A stretch of DNA of 64,000 bases from contig NZ_BLVO01000013.1 of the NCBI RefSeq assembly GCF_013340285.1, positions 1,321,689 to 1,385,688 on the forward strand, in the 5' to 3' direction. Source of the DNA: Desulfovibrio subterraneus (GTDB lineage Bacteria; Desulfobacterota; Desulfovibrionia; Desulfovibrionales; Desulfovibrionaceae). Positions 1 to 8,491 of this stretch are shown here, one piece after another. Position numbers and translations under genes: made by a program. Position 1 is the stretch's first letter. Every line of letters begins with the position of its first letter. The notes beneath the pieces were generated by a model that was given only the letters and a program-made list of their open reading frames with translations, ran no database searches and had not been told where the DNA came from.

Positions 1-52
1 AAGCTAACGGATAGCCTGCCGTTACAAATATGATTTTTTTTCGAAAAAGTGT

Positions 53-81
53 TTGACAGTTCGGGAACTCCCCCTTATATC
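53..81 (+). promoter_or_regulatory. Sigma-70-type promoter for the tRNA-Arg pair
   Basis: A perfect -35 box TTGACA (53-58) is followed after 17 bases by TATATC (76-81; TTATAT at 16 bases is the alternative reading). Transcription would start about 30 bases before the first tRNA-Arg, which fits a stable-RNA promoter. Confidence 0.7.
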
Positions 82-120
82 CTTCCCTCGTTGGCGCGGC
101 AAAGACGCGACAACAAATGC

Positions 121-197
121 GGGGCTGTAGCTCAGTTGGATAGAGTACCTGGCTACGAACCAGTTGGTCGGAGGTTCGAATCCTTCCAGCCCCGCCA
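121..197 (+). tRNA. tRNA-Arg (anticodon ACG)
   Basis: A 77-base cloverleaf. Acceptor GGGGCTG (121-127) pairs with CAGCCCC (187-193), then discriminator G and an encoded CCA (195-197). The anticodon stem CTGG/CCAG encloses the loop CTACGAA, giving anticodon ACG, and the T arm carries GGTTCGAATCC. An A at position 34 of tRNA-Arg is the classical substrate of TadA, whose gene lies at 10964. Confidence 0.95.
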
Positions 198-249
198 CTT
201 AATCCCCTCGGGGAACATCGCTTACGCGAAAGACAATTGAATTTTTTAC

Positions 250-326
250 GGGGCTGTAGCTCAGTTGGATAGAGTACCTGGCTACGAACCAGTTGGTCGG
301 AGGTTCGAATCCTTCCAGCCCCGCCA
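250..326 (+). tRNA. tRNA-Arg (anticodon ACG), second identical copy
   Basis: Identical in sequence to the tRNA at 121-197, including the encoded CCA (324-326). The two are 52 bases apart and share the upstream promoter and the downstream terminator, so they are probably one transcript. This is a recent or conversion-maintained tandem duplication. Confidence 0.95.
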
Positions 327-332
327 TTTTGA

Positions 333-367
333 GACCCCCGCCGAGAAATCGGCGGGGGTCACTTTTT
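333..367 (+). terminator. Intrinsic terminator of the tRNA-Arg operon
   Basis: A perfect 12-bp stem (333-344 with 349-360) closes on a GAAA loop and is followed by AC and six T. Confidence 0.9.
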
Positions 368-530
368 TGTGTCCTCTATTCATCTGCACAGGGCACTTCT
401 GCCCTCTCCTTTCGCTTTGACCCGCCCCAAAAAACCGGGGCTGGCCAAGCCTATGCCAGCCCTGTGTTCGTCCTATCAAGTTTAGGCCCGACGCCATTTC
501 TCATCTCGGCTATCCCCCTATATCTCGTAT

Positions 531-564
531 CCAAACAAAAACCCCGCCTTGTACCGGCGGGGTT
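531..564 (-). terminator. Terminator of the secreted protein gene at 589
   Basis: The 9-bp stem AACCCCGCC/GGCGGGGTT (540-548, 556-564) is followed on the minus strand by a T-rich run (complement of 531-541). The 381-530 interval between this and the tRNA terminator shows no convincing gene. Confidence 0.85.
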
Positions 565-588
565 ATGTGCATCTTGCGATCGTTCTGG

Positions 589-1050
589 CTAGTTAGTCTT
601 CTTTACCTTTGCGCTCAGTGCGTCCATCAACGGCTCCTGATACTGCCTGACCAGATTCATTTCGTAATCGTTTATATACGGCATGTCAGGCGGGCGGTTA
701 GCTCCGCTCAACTTGTCACCGTGCAGCACGAGCGCAATGGCCGCGGAACAATGCGTCATGGTGTAGAAAAAGCGCTCAGGGGTCCAGCTTTTCCCCTCAA
801 ACCACTTTGCGACAGTGTCGTCCCACACGAACGAGGGATTACCGTCCTTATCCACCACAGGGCGAGCAGCCTGCGCATTCAGCTTGCTGTCATACATCCA
901 CTGTTTGAATCCGGGAAAATCCTTGATGAACTGCTCCACCTCAGCATTGGTCATGGGGGGCTGCTCATGAAACGACTTTGCCAGTACCTGCGTCTGCACA
1001 AGCAGAACGGCCATAAACGCCAGAATGAAAATACGGGAAAGAGTACGCAT
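589..1050 (-). CDS. Secreted protein of unknown function (153 aa)
   Basis: I do not recognise the family. The start chosen is the ATG at 1050, preceded by GGGAGGC, rather than an upstream in-frame start at 1167. It gives a clean signal peptide (residues 1-24, ending VLA). The mature part is soluble, rich in aromatic residues, with one Cys in MTHCSAAIALVLHGDKL and no transmembrane segment, so it should be periplasmic. It is a single-gene unit with its own terminator, downstream of glpX on the same strand but separated from it by glpX's terminator. Confidence 0.75.
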   Translation of the reverse strand: MRTLSRIFILAFMAVLLVQTQVLAKSFHEQPPMTNAEVEQFIKDFPGFKQWMYDSKLNAQAARPVVDKDGNPSFVWDDTVAKWFEGKSWTPERFFYTMTHCSAAIALVLHGDKLSGANRPPDMPYINDYEMNLVRQYQEPLMDALSAKVKKTN

Positions 1051-1133
1051 GATGCCTCCCATGCTTGTGAACCGTAATAATGTGACAGAACAGGAGAATA
1101 TGCACTGCAGACATGATAAGGCAATGAAATTTG

Positions 1134-1163
1134 TAAAAAAAGGCCGGCCCCGAAGGGCCGGCC
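1134..1163 (-). terminator. Terminator of glpX
   Basis: A 9-bp GC stem (1142-1150 with 1155-1163) with a CGAA loop. On the minus strand it runs into seven T (complement of 1135-1141). Confidence 0.9.
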
Positions 1164-1205
1164 GCAACTCACTGAAAAATCGGAACAGATCAGAACAGGT
1201 CGAAA

Positions 1206-2189
1206 CTAGTCGTACTTTACCGAGCTGATCTTCATCAGACGGTTGAAATTGTGGATGGCTTCCATGTAGCGGATGGAGCCGGTCTTCCCACGGATGACCA
1301 TTGAGTGGGTAACGGCACCGTCGCCGGTGTACTGCACACCGCGCAGGAAGGTACCGCCGGAGATGCCGGTGGCAGCGAAGAGTACGTCGTCACTTTTGAT
1401 CAGGGTATCCACGGTGTGGATCTCGCGCAGGTCTATGCCTGCTTCCTGAATGGCTTCTTTCTCCACATAGGACTGGGGATCAAGACGGGCGAAGATCTGG
1501 CCGCCGATGCCCTTGATAGCACATGCAGCAAGAACACCTTCGGGAGTGCCGCCGGTGCCCATCATCACGTCCACTTCGGAACGGGGATCTACTGCCATAA
1601 GCGCACCAGCCACGTCACCGTCGGTGTGCAGCTGAATGCGTGCACCGGCGTCGCGGATCTGGGTAATGAGCTTTTCGTGGCGGGGCTTGTCCAGAACGAA
1701 TACGACGAGGTCATCAACGTCCTTGCCAAGCGCCTTTGCGATATTGACCAGGTTTTCTTTGACCGGAGCGTCAATATCGACCGCGTTGCGTGCTGCCGGA
1801 GGCACGACAAGCTTCTGCATGTAGAAGCTGGGACCGGGATTGTACATGGTTCCCGCAGGCGCGGTACCCACAACGGAGATAGCGTTGGGACGACCATAGG
1901 CAAGCAGCTTGGTGCCTTCTACGGGGTCAATGGCAACGTCAACGGCAGGGCCATTGCCGGTGCCCACTTTCTCACCGTTGTGCAGCATGGGGGCGTTGTC
2001 TTTTTCGCCCTCGCCGATGATGATGGTTCCCTTGATATTCAAAGATTTGAAGCACAGACGCATGGCATCGACCGCAGCGCCGTCGCCTGCATCGTTATTA
2101 CCCTTGCCAAGCCAGCGGGCAGAGGCCAGCGCGGCGGCTTCCGTGACTCGTACGAGATCCAGGGCAAGGTTCTTTTCCGGGGCTTCCAT
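1206..2189 (-). CDS. glpX: Class II fructose-1,6-bisphosphatase
   Basis: Hydrolyses fructose 1,6-bisphosphate to fructose 6-phosphate, the gluconeogenic step, in the cytoplasm. Length (327 aa) is normal for the GlpX family. Visible signatures are IGEGEKDNAP (58-67), metal-binding DPVEGT (88-93), TDGDVAGA (188-195) and GTGGTPEGVLAA (210-221). The ATG at 2189 has GGAGG seven bases upstream. The gene is monocistronic, with its own terminator and a 290-base upstream region that contains a perfect 14-bp inverted repeat. In enterobacteria glpX is part of a glycerol regulon; here it lies 16 kb from the glycerol locus, so any link is functional rather than operonic. Confidence 0.95.
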   Translation of the reverse strand: MEAPEKNLALDLVRVTEAAALASARWLGKGNNDAGDGAAVDAMRLCFKSLNIKGTIIIGEGEKDNAPMLHNGEKVGTGNGPAVDVAIDPVEGTKLLAYGRPNAISVVGTAPAGTMYNPGPSFYMQKLVVPPAARNAVDIDAPVKENLVNIAKALGKDVDDLVVFVLDKPRHEKLITQIRDAGARIQLHTDGDVAGALMAVDPRSEVDVMMGTGGTPEGVLAACAIKGIGGQIFARLDPQSYVEKEAIQEAGIDLREIHTVDTLIKSDDVLFAATGISGGTFLRGVQYTGDGAVTHSMVIRGKTGSIRYMEAIHNFNRLMKISSVKYD

Positions 2190-2315
2190 CAGTATTCCTC
2201 CAGCGTGAAAAGCGGTTTCGGGTCACTCGAAACGTTCGAATGGTATGCATAATATGAAAAAAACGAAACAATGAAAAGGATCACAATGATCATTTTCGAC
2301 AAGTCTGCGCAAAAT

Positions 2316-2354
2316 TCGCAGGGATATCTTTCATACCCCGAGATATCCCTGCGA
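2316..2354. repeat. Perfect 14-bp inverted repeat upstream of glpX
   Basis: Arms TCGCAGGGATATCT (2316-2329) and AGATATCCCTGCGA (2341-2354) are perfect complements around an 11-base spacer. It lies about 130 bases upstream of the glpX start and 70 bases downstream of the Skp-like gene's terminator. No T run follows on either strand, so it does not look like a terminator. It may be an operator for a dimeric regulator or an RNA/DNA hairpin. Confidence 0.75.
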
Positions 2355-2422
2355 GCCGCGAAATGTACCTCAGGGCTTGTCCGTCTTCAAGACAAAAGAG
2401 TGACAGCGGGGTGAAAGGATAT

Positions 2423-2455
2423 AAAAAAACCCGCCCCCTGGACAGGAGGCGGGTT
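2423..2455 (-). terminator. Terminator of the Skp-like gene
   Basis: Stem AACCCGCC/GGCGGGTT (2428-2435, 2448-2455) with an inner CCTG/CAGG stem, followed on the minus strand by about seven T. Confidence 0.9.
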
Positions 2456-2480
2456 ACCAGCTTTCAGCAACCGGAAGGAA

Positions 2481-3065
2481 CTAGTCCTTCTTGGTCTCAG
2501 CGGCAGGCTTTTCAGCGGCCTTTTCGGCAGCCTTCTCTTCGGCCTTCACTTCTGCAGGTGCTGCTTCAGGAGCGGCTTCGGCAGGAGCCTTCTCAGCTTC
2601 GTAGGTCACGGTCACCTTGTCCATGGCGGCAATGATGTCCTTGGTGATGTCGGAAGCCTGTCCAAAGGAAATGACCTGCTCCGCGGGCAGGATAACTTCC
2701 AGCTTCTTCTCGTCACGGTAGGTGTCGAGGGTCTTCTTGAAAGCATCGTTGAGCTTGCCGATAACCATCTGCTGCTCAGCATTCATGCGCTGCTGGATTT
2801 CACCAAGAGCGCGCTGCATCTTGAGCATGGATTCCTGAGACTTGTCCTTTTCGGCTTCGGCCTGCAGGGTTCTGAACTCTTCCTGCGCGGCGGCGCTGAT
2901 CTTTTCAAGGTAGGCTACACCGGCCTTGCCGGGAGCGGATTCCTGAAAGACCTTGCCGGCATCAACAACAGCGACCTTGGGAGCAGCCTTTTCGGCCCCG
3001 TTACAGCCGCCCAGCATCAGCACGGCAGAAAGCAGCAGCACGACAGACAAAGTCAATTTTTTCAT
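2481..3065 (-). CDS. Skp/OmpH-like periplasmic chaperone lipoprotein
   Basis: 194 aa. A lipoprotein signal peptide ends in the lipobox LGGC (Cys21). The mature part opens with VAVVDAGKVFQESAPGKAG, the typical start of Skp/OmpH proteins. A long helical region rich in Gln, Glu and Lys (about 55-145) corresponds to the tentacle helices. The C-terminus is an Ala/Glu/Lys/Pro-rich tail (about 157-194) that classical Skp lacks. Skp binds unfolded outer-membrane proteins in the periplasm. Lipidation suggests a membrane-tethered variant, and the tail may reach peptidoglycan. The ATG at 3065 follows GGAGA. It is monocistronic with its own terminator and not next to bamA/lpxD as skp often is. Confidence 0.8.
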   Translation of the reverse strand: MKKLTLSVVLLLSAVLMLGGCNGAEKAAPKVAVVDAGKVFQESAPGKAGVAYLEKISAAAQEEFRTLQAEAEKDKSQESMLKMQRALGEIQQRMNAEQQMVIGKLNDAFKKTLDTYRDEKKLEVILPAEQVISFGQASDITKDIIAAMDKVTVTYEAEKAPAEAAPEAAPAEVKAEEKAAEKAAEKPAAETKKD

Positions 3066-3201
3066 ACTATCTCCAAATGTTGCATATTACACCGCCTTCC
3101 GGCGGCCAGTTTCTCTATCAACAGGCACCGTTTTGAAACGGCACGAAAGTGCATCCATAAACCACCGTGCAGATATACACAATAGCTTGCGGCAAGACTA
3201 G

Positions 3202-4383
3202 CTACTGAAGCCCGACAAATTCCTTGCGGGCGTTGACCACCTTCCACAGATACCGCCGGGTTTCCATGTACGGCAACGACCGTGTGAGCTTGTCGTACAC
3301 AGCCTGCGGTGACATGCCGTTGATGATATTCGCCGCCTTGCCCCTGTCTGCATGGAAGGTGCGCAGCACATTGCCCGCCCCGCCGTTATAGCCCGCAATA
3401 ACGCAATATTCACGGGAAACAGGATGACGGATGGCTCCGAGATATCGGGTATTGAGCAGGTGCAGATATACGGCACCATACTGGATATTATTCTCCGGCT
3501 GATACAGCAGCTCGGATGAGGGATAGCCCTCGCTCCCGTTCAGGAAGGTGAAGACATCATGCCCCGCTGTCTTGGGAACTATCTGCATAAGCCCGTAGGC
3601 AGGCACATGGCTCACAGCCCACGGGTTGAAATCGCTTTCAGTCTTGATAACCGCATAGACAAGGTTGGAACTCACCCCGTACTTGCGGGAATATTTGTCC
3701 ACGTGCACCTTGTACTTGAGCGCACGTATGTGGCCATGATCCGCAACCATGGGAATTCCCACGGAATGCACAGTGCGCCATTTGCCCCCCACCTGCGTCT
3801 GCCGCATGGTGCCCCTGCGCTTGATGAGCAGGTCGGCAAAGCGCTCGGTGCGCCATGCATACCGCAACGTCTGCCCGTCATAGTCACGAACTTCACCCAG
3901 CAGAAAAGGCGTTTCCCCCAGCTTCACCTCACCGGAGGTCCACAGGTCCAGCCCGCGCGGGTCATTCGGCGTAAGCAGCGTGGTGACAATGGCATTCTTC
4001 AGACTGACCAGCGGCTTTTCCGTATCCACGGTTTCAACGGTGATAAGCCCCTTGTCAAAGTCCACAAGCGCACGGCTTTTGTAGTTCTGGGTATATTTGA
4101 CGTAGGTTTTGGGTTCCGGCTCACGAACTTCCTTGTCGCCCCATTCGCCGCCAACGGCCTTGCGGAAAACTTCTATCCGCTGGGCAAACCGCTTGAGGTC
4201 CGCTTCAAGCTGCTTGGGGTTCAGCGCATAGCGGGTTCCCTTTTCCGCAGCCCACACGCCTGCACCCTGAACATCGCCCGTGGCAATCAGCCTTCCGGCA
4301 CGAACAGCCTCCGAAGCAGTACAACCAGTCATCATTCCGGCGAGCAGCACGCCGCCCATCATCAATACATCCCGACGATTCAT
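3202..4383 (-). CDS. MltC-like membrane-bound lytic murein transglycosylase
   Basis: 393 aa. The N-terminus begins NRRDVLMMGG and reaches Cys21 in MTGC, so it is a lipoprotein with a twin-arginine-like start. Residues about 45-220 match the MltC N-terminal region (DUF3393-like). Residues about 228-380 form an SLT (transglycosylase) domain with the catalytic Glu249 in ESDFNP, AYGLMQIVP (262-270) and AGYNGGAGNV. It would cleave the MurNAc-GlcNAc bond of peptidoglycan, leaving anhydro-MurNAc ends. It lies 71 bases downstream of the SpoIID-domain gene on the same strand, and both act on the cell wall, so co-transcription is plausible. The ribosome site is weak (GGATGG). Confidence 0.9.
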   Translation of the reverse strand: MNRRDVLMMGGVLLAGMMTGCTASEAVRAGRLIATGDVQGAGVWAAEKGTRYALNPKQLEADLKRFAQRIEVFRKAVGGEWGDKEVREPEPKTYVKYTQNYKSRALVDFDKGLITVETVDTEKPLVSLKNAIVTTLLTPNDPRGLDLWTSGEVKLGETPFLLGEVRDYDGQTLRYAWRTERFADLLIKRRGTMRQTQVGGKWRTVHSVGIPMVADHGHIRALKYKVHVDKYSRKYGVSSNLVYAVIKTESDFNPWAVSHVPAYGLMQIVPKTAGHDVFTFLNGSEGYPSSELLYQPENNIQYGAVYLHLLNTRYLGAIRHPVSREYCVIAGYNGGAGNVLRTFHADRGKAANIINGMSPQAVYDKLTRSLPYMETRRYLWKVVNARKEFVGLQ

Positions 4384-4454
4384 CTATCCATCCGAAAGGT
4401 TTGTCACGCCTAATGCGCCGTTAAGTGCGCCGTTCCGCTTGTCATGCTGTATCC

Positions 4455-6392
4455 CTAATACGCACGCACCAGCCGCGTATCAGGGTAATAATGTTCCAGA
4501 ATCTGCTCACATGAAGCACCGCCTAGGGCCATGCCCTGCGCGCCCCATTGGCTCATGCCCACACCATGCCCGTAGCCTGCGCCCGATATGGCAAGGGAGC
4601 TCCCCTGCCATTCCAGATCGCAGAGTGTGGACCGCATGCGCTCTGCCCCCAGCATGAGCCGGAAGGCATTGCCCTTCATCTCCACAATGCGTCCGGATGA
4701 TGCACCGTCCAAAGAAGATTTGGGCAAAGGAGATTCGGACGGCGGGACAGAACGCCTGTCAGTTTCAACAACCACCGTTCCTATTCTGCCGGATGCCGTG
4801 CGCTGCCCGATACGGACACTCGTGACACCGGCAATGCTGAACCCGTACTCGCGCAGCCTTGCGGCAATTTCTTCGCCCGTGAGGGAGAAACGCCAGCGCA
4901 TATCGCGCGTGCGGTTCGAAATTTCATCATGCTGCACCCGATAATAGGGCATGTCCGCCGTCCAGACCTGCCGGTCATCTTCCAGCATGCCGCCGCTGTG
5001 CGCATGAAAATAGCTTAATACCACCCTTCCATCAAACTGCAGCACCCTGCCCCTGGTGGAACTAACGGCCGCGCGGGTTTTCGCCGTGCCTGCATCCATG
5101 CCGCCATAGACCTGAAAGCCGGTGTCCGCCGCAACGTCATAGGCTTTACCCGCAGAGCGCATTGTCAGGTACAGCGCGTAGGAGCGCGCCGCAACAGCCT
5201 GCGCCTGCAACGCGGCAGAGGAAAAAGAGGCTGGCATTTCTGCAGGTACAACTCCTTGCAGGTACTCTTCCATACGCAGATGGTTCACCGCAACCACCTG
5301 ATCCCCTTCCGCCAGCAGCAGGAAGGTGCCGCCATACACCGCAGGCGAGGCATCAAACGCCATGCGCTGCCCGGCGGGAATGGTCAGCGTCACGCTTTTC
5401 CCCATGGTACGGCCGCCCAGAACAAGGCTGCTCCCGCGGACATAGCATCTGTTTTCACCGGCCGGAAGCACCAGACCGCCCTGCCGTGCATTCGAGGCCT
5501 GCTCCCGAATCTGGACATTCACCGTAGATGATGACCGGAAGACAAGATCGGATGCACGCGCAACCGCCACCCTGACAACCGGCTCCTTCCCTGAAAACTG
5601 AGGTGTACTCCCACGTTCAGTACCCTGCGTGAAGCCGGATTCGGAAGCCATCCTGTCCAGCATGAACAGCGCTGTCTCCCTGCGGGATGCGTGGGGGTAA
5701 CGCAGAAGATAGGTCCTGAACGTCTCGCGCGCCTCGTCAACACGCCCCTGCTCATAGAGAATCATGCCCGCATTGAAATAGCCGTTTTCCAGCACCGGCA
5801 GGGCCGGATGCACCTTCATGGCTGCGCCGTAAGCGGCAAGGGCCTCATCAGGCTGATCGAGAAAAAGGGAGTAGACGTCGCCCATACGGACAAGGGCTTC
5901 CGCACGGTCTTCGGGACGGGGGCTGTATGTCCGGACCATATTCCAGACATCAACACATTCAAGCAGTTCGCCGGAATCCAGCAGGCGGGTTGCCCGCGCC
6001 TTGAGGGGGGCGGGATCGAATGAATAGGCGTACGCCAAAGAAGGAATATACAGCAGGACAGTCAACAGAACGAGCGGTAGAGCGAACGGCAGAACGAGCG
6101 ACAGGATGTATGGCAAAAACGGCGGCAGATTGCGCGCTCTAGCACAGAGCCTGTTCTGATAGATGATCTGACGGATGCTCTGGTAGATATTCTGACAGAT
6201 GGTCTGACAGATGTTCTGTGACATGCTCAGAAACATGTCCCGAAACATGTTCCGAGACATATTGGGGGACAGGTTACGATGCCGGCAGAAAGAAGGTCGG
6301 CCTATCAGCGTGCAGCCGCCATGCGGGACACCGGAACAGGCACGCCCGTCCTTTTGCCGCTCAACCGGTTGTCGCACAGCCGAATCAGCCAT
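4455..6392 (-). CDS. SpoIID/LytB-domain protein with TPR region and repeat-bearing N-terminus
   Basis: 645 aa from the ATG at 6392, chosen because AAAGGAG lies six bases upstream; an upstream in-frame TTG (6416) lacks one. Order: a Cys/Arg-rich segment, nine tandem tetrapeptide repeats (about 44-79), a hydrophobic segment ending SLAYA (about 92-122), a TPR-like region (about 130-225), then the SpoIID domain with EEYLQGVVPAEMP, AVAARSYALYL and GYGHGVGMSQWGAQGMA. SpoIID proteins are lytic transglycosylases acting on denuded glycan strands during sporulation. In non-sporulating Gram-negatives the role is cell-wall remodelling. The long basic N-terminus before the membrane segment is unusual. A start within or after the repeats cannot be excluded, although no better ribosome site is seen there. 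Confidence 0.85.
   Translation of the reverse strand: MADSAVRQPVERQKDGRACSGVPHGGCTLIGRPSFCRHRNLSPNMSRNMFRDMFLSMSQNICQTICQNIYQSIRQIIYQNRLCARARNLPPFLPYILSLVLPFALPLVLLTVLLYIPSLAYAYSFDPAPLKARATRLLDSGELLECVDVWNMVRTYSPRPEDRAEALVRMGDVYSLFLDQPDEALAAYGAAMKVHPALPVLENGYFNAGMILYEQGRVDEARETFRTYLLRYPHASRRETALFMLDRMASESGFTQGTERGSTPQFSGKEPVVRVAVARASDLVFRSSSTVNVQIREQASNARQGGLVLPAGENRCYVRGSSLVLGGRTMGKSVTLTIPAGQRMAFDASPAVYGGTFLLLAEGDQVVAVNHLRMEEYLQGVVPAEMPASFSSAALQAQAVAARSYALYLTMRSAGKAYDVAADTGFQVYGGMDAGTAKTRAAVSSTRGRVLQFDGRVVLSYFHAHSGGMLEDDRQVWTADMPYYRVQHDEISNRTRDMRWRFSLTGEEIAARLREYGFSIAGVTSVRIGQRTASGRIGTVVVETDRRSVPPSESPLPKSSLDGASSGRIVEMKGNAFRLMLGAERMRSTLCDLEWQGSSLAISGAGYGHGVGMSQWGAQGMALGGASCEQILEHYYPDTRLVRAY
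6156..6263 (-). repeat. Nine degenerate 12-bp tandem repeats (tetrapeptide repeats) in the SpoIID-like gene
   Basis: Reading the minus strand in frame gives NMSR-NMFR-DMFL-SMSQ-NICQ-TICQ-NIYQ-SIRQ-IIYQ, a period of exactly 12 bases. Position 2 is always Met or Ile, and position 4 is Arg, Gln or once Leu. On the plus strand this appears as repeated units like GATGTTCTGACA and AACATGTTCCGA. Confidence 0.8.
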
Positions 6393-6482
6393 TGCCGCTC
6401 CTTTGCCGCTTCCCAACTCAGCATTCCGCCGCAGCCGGAAACGGATGACGCCAACGCGTCTGCAGGTCTGTCTGCAGGCCCC

Positions 6483-7406
6483 CTACCCGTGTTGCTCCAG
6501 AAACTGTTCCACCAATGTATCCATTGCGGCAAAATCCAGAGCCCCCACCCAGTGGATTGCCTCATCCCGCCGGAACCACGTCAGCTGCCGCTTGGCATAG
6601 GCCCGCGTATTCTTCAGCCAGAGGGCGCGGCACTCTTCCAGCGACAGTTCGCCGGTCAGGTGCCGGTATACCTCTGCGCAGCCGATCCCGGACCACCCCG
6701 GTGCTTCGGGATTATCACAATGCCTGCGGGCCTCGCGGGCCTCTTCCAGCGCACCGAGCTGCAGCATGATGTCTATGCGCCTGCCAAGCAACGGGGCCAG
6801 TTCATCCAGCGTGGTCTGAATGCCCAACCGCAAACCCGCATAGGGAGTAGGCTCCATGGGCTGCGCATGCCACCAGCTGAAGGTTTTTCCCGTACCTTCA
6901 TACACCTCAAGGGCTCGGCATATGCGCTGCCTGTCGTTGGGGTGAATCTTCGCCGCATAGTCCGGATCAATGCCTGCCAATCTTGCGTGCAGAACCTCGG
7001 GTCCGTGCCGGTCGCATTCACGCTCAAAGCGGACCATGAGTTCCGGGTCCACCTGCGGAATGGCGGCAAGCCCCTCAAGCAACGCCTTAAGATACAGGCC
7101 GGTGCCACCCACCAGCAGGGGAAGACGGCCTTCGGCGCGGGTCTGCTCTATGGCCTCTGCGGCCATGTCCATGAAACGGCCTGCGGAAATCTTCTCTTCC
7201 GTTGCCAGAAAGCCGTACCCCCTGTGGGGGCAGCGCGACTGTTCTTCGGCAGAGGGCTGGGCCGTGATGATGGGAAAATCGCGGTAGACCTGACGTGAGT
7301 CGAGATTGACGACGCTGCCGGCAAAACGCTCAGCCAGATGCAACGAAGCCGCGGTCTTGCCGGCCCCGGTGGGGCCGACAAGACATATGACGGGAATTTG
7401 TGTCAT
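6483..7406 (-). CDS. miaA: tRNA dimethylallyltransferase
   Basis: Transfers a dimethylallyl group to N6 of A37 in tRNAs that read codons starting with U. The 307 aa length is normal. Visible signatures are the P-loop GPTGAGKT (11-18), DSRQVY (36-41), GGTGLYLKALLEGL (about 99-112) and the C-terminal AYAKRQLTWFRRD. The ATG at 7406 lies ten bases after the stop of coaD and has no strong ribosome site, which suggests translational coupling. Gene order rsmD-coaD-miaA links 16S rRNA methylation, CoA synthesis and tRNA modification. Confidence 0.96.
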   Translation of the reverse strand: MTQIPVICLVGPTGAGKTAASLHLAERFAGSVVNLDSRQVYRDFPIITAQPSAEEQSRCPHRGYGFLATEEKISAGRFMDMAAEAIEQTRAEGRLPLLVGGTGLYLKALLEGLAAIPQVDPELMVRFERECDRHGPEVLHARLAGIDPDYAAKIHPNDRQRICRALEVYEGTGKTFSWWHAQPMEPTPYAGLRLGIQTTLDELAPLLGRRIDIMLQLGALEEAREARRHCDNPEAPGWSGIGCAEVYRHLTGELSLEECRALWLKNTRAYAKRQLTWFRRDEAIHWVGALDFAAMDTLVEQFLEQHG

Positions 7407-7415
7407 TGTGATGAA

Positions 7416-7928
7416 TTACATGTTCAACGGGTAGGGATACCCGTATTTCTCGCGCAGCTTGCGATATACGTTGTCCGGCACCAGCCCCTTTATGTCTCCG
7501 CCGAGCTTGGCCGCAGCCTTGACGATGGTGGAGCTGATGTAGAGCCACTGGTAGTCGGTCATCAGAAACACGGTCTGTATGTGGCGCTTGAGCTTGCGGT
7601 TCATGAGCGCGAGCTGGAATTCGTATTCGAAATCCGAAACAGCCCGCAGCCCGCGCAGAATGACACAGGCTCCGCGACGCTCCACATAGTCCACCAGCAG
7701 GCCGGAAAAAGGTTCCACGACGATGTCGTCATGGTCCTTGAATACCTCTTCCGCCATGGCCACCCGCTCGGTAATGGAGAACAGCGGCGACTTGGGGGTA
7801 TCGTTGGCCACGGCCACGATCACCTTGTCGAAGATATGGCGGCCACGCTTGATGAGACTGACGTGTCCGTTGGTCAGCGGATCGAAGGTGCCGGGATAGA
7901 CGGCTATCCGTTCTCCCTTGTGGTCCAT
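7416..7928 (-). CDS. coaD: Phosphopantetheine adenylyltransferase
   Basis: Fourth step of coenzyme A synthesis: 4'-phosphopantetheine + ATP to dephospho-CoA. 170 aa from the ATG at 7928, which has AAGGA upstream. The longer frame to 8030 runs inside rsmD and is rejected. The nucleotidyltransferase motif TFDPLTNGH is at 14-22. ILRGLRAVSDFEYEFQLA and the C-terminal YISSTIVKAAA are family hallmarks. It overlaps the end of rsmD by 25 bases, so the two are translationally coupled. Confidence 0.96.
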   Translation of the reverse strand: MDHKGERIAVYPGTFDPLTNGHVSLIKRGRHIFDKVIVAVANDTPKSPLFSITERVAMAEEVFKDHDDIVVEPFSGLLVDYVERRGACVILRGLRAVSDFEYEFQLALMNRKLKRHIQTVFLMTDYQWLYISSTIVKAAAKLGGDIKGLVPDNVYRKLREKYGYPYPLNM

Positions 7929-8476
7929 AGCAAAATCCTTGTCTGCCCGTAGGCCCTGTTGGCGATGAGTTCCAGATCGGGGTGTTCGGTTTCCGGCGGC
8001 AGGGGGAGCTTGGACTCCACCTCGGCGCAAATGAAGCCGCCTTCGGCCAGCCAGCCGAAACGAAGCACGGCCGTGAGCGCCGGTGTCAGGAAGTTGAAAC
8101 CGTATGGCGGGTCGATGAAAATGAGATCGAAAGGCTCGGACGCCCGTTTGCTCACCACATTCTTCATGTCTTCGGCAAACACGCGATACCGGTCGGGCGC
8201 AACGCCCAGTTTGACGGCGTTTTCCGTAATCAGCGCCGCCGCCTTCTTGTTCATTTCCACAAACCAGCCTTCTTGCGCCCCGCGGCTGAGAGCCTCGAAG
8301 GTCAGAGCGCCGCTGCCCGCAAAAAGATCCAGTACGCGCACGTCAGGCCAGTACAGGCCGCGCGACTCCAGCATGGAGAACACTGCCTGCCGCACTTTGG
8401 ACGTGGCAGGCCGGTATCCCGGTCCCTCTGTGGTCTTGAGGCTTCTGCCTCCGTATTCACCAGCAATGATTCGCAT
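7904..8476 (-). CDS. rsmD: 16S rRNA (guanine(966)-N2)-methyltransferase
   Basis: 190 aa, the usual RsmD size. Opens MRIIAGEYGGRSL. Signatures are RPATSKVRQAVFSML (22-36), the SAM-binding VLDLFAGSGALTFEA (48-62) and the catalytic DPPY (122-125). Methylates N2 of G966 in 16S rRNA within the assembled small subunit. The start at 8476 has no clear ribosome site. The rsmD-coaD overlap is a common arrangement in bacteria. Confidence 0.93.
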   Translation of the reverse strand: MRIIAGEYGGRSLKTTEGPGYRPATSKVRQAVFSMLESRGLYWPDVRVLDLFAGSGALTFEALSRGAQEGWFVEMNKKAAALITENAVKLGVAPDRYRVFAEDMKNVVSKRASEPFDLIFIDPPYGFNFLTPALTAVLRFGWLAEGGFICAEVESKLPLPPETEHPDLELIANRAYGQTRILLWTTRENG

Positions 8477-8491
8477 GTATTCGTAAGTCCG

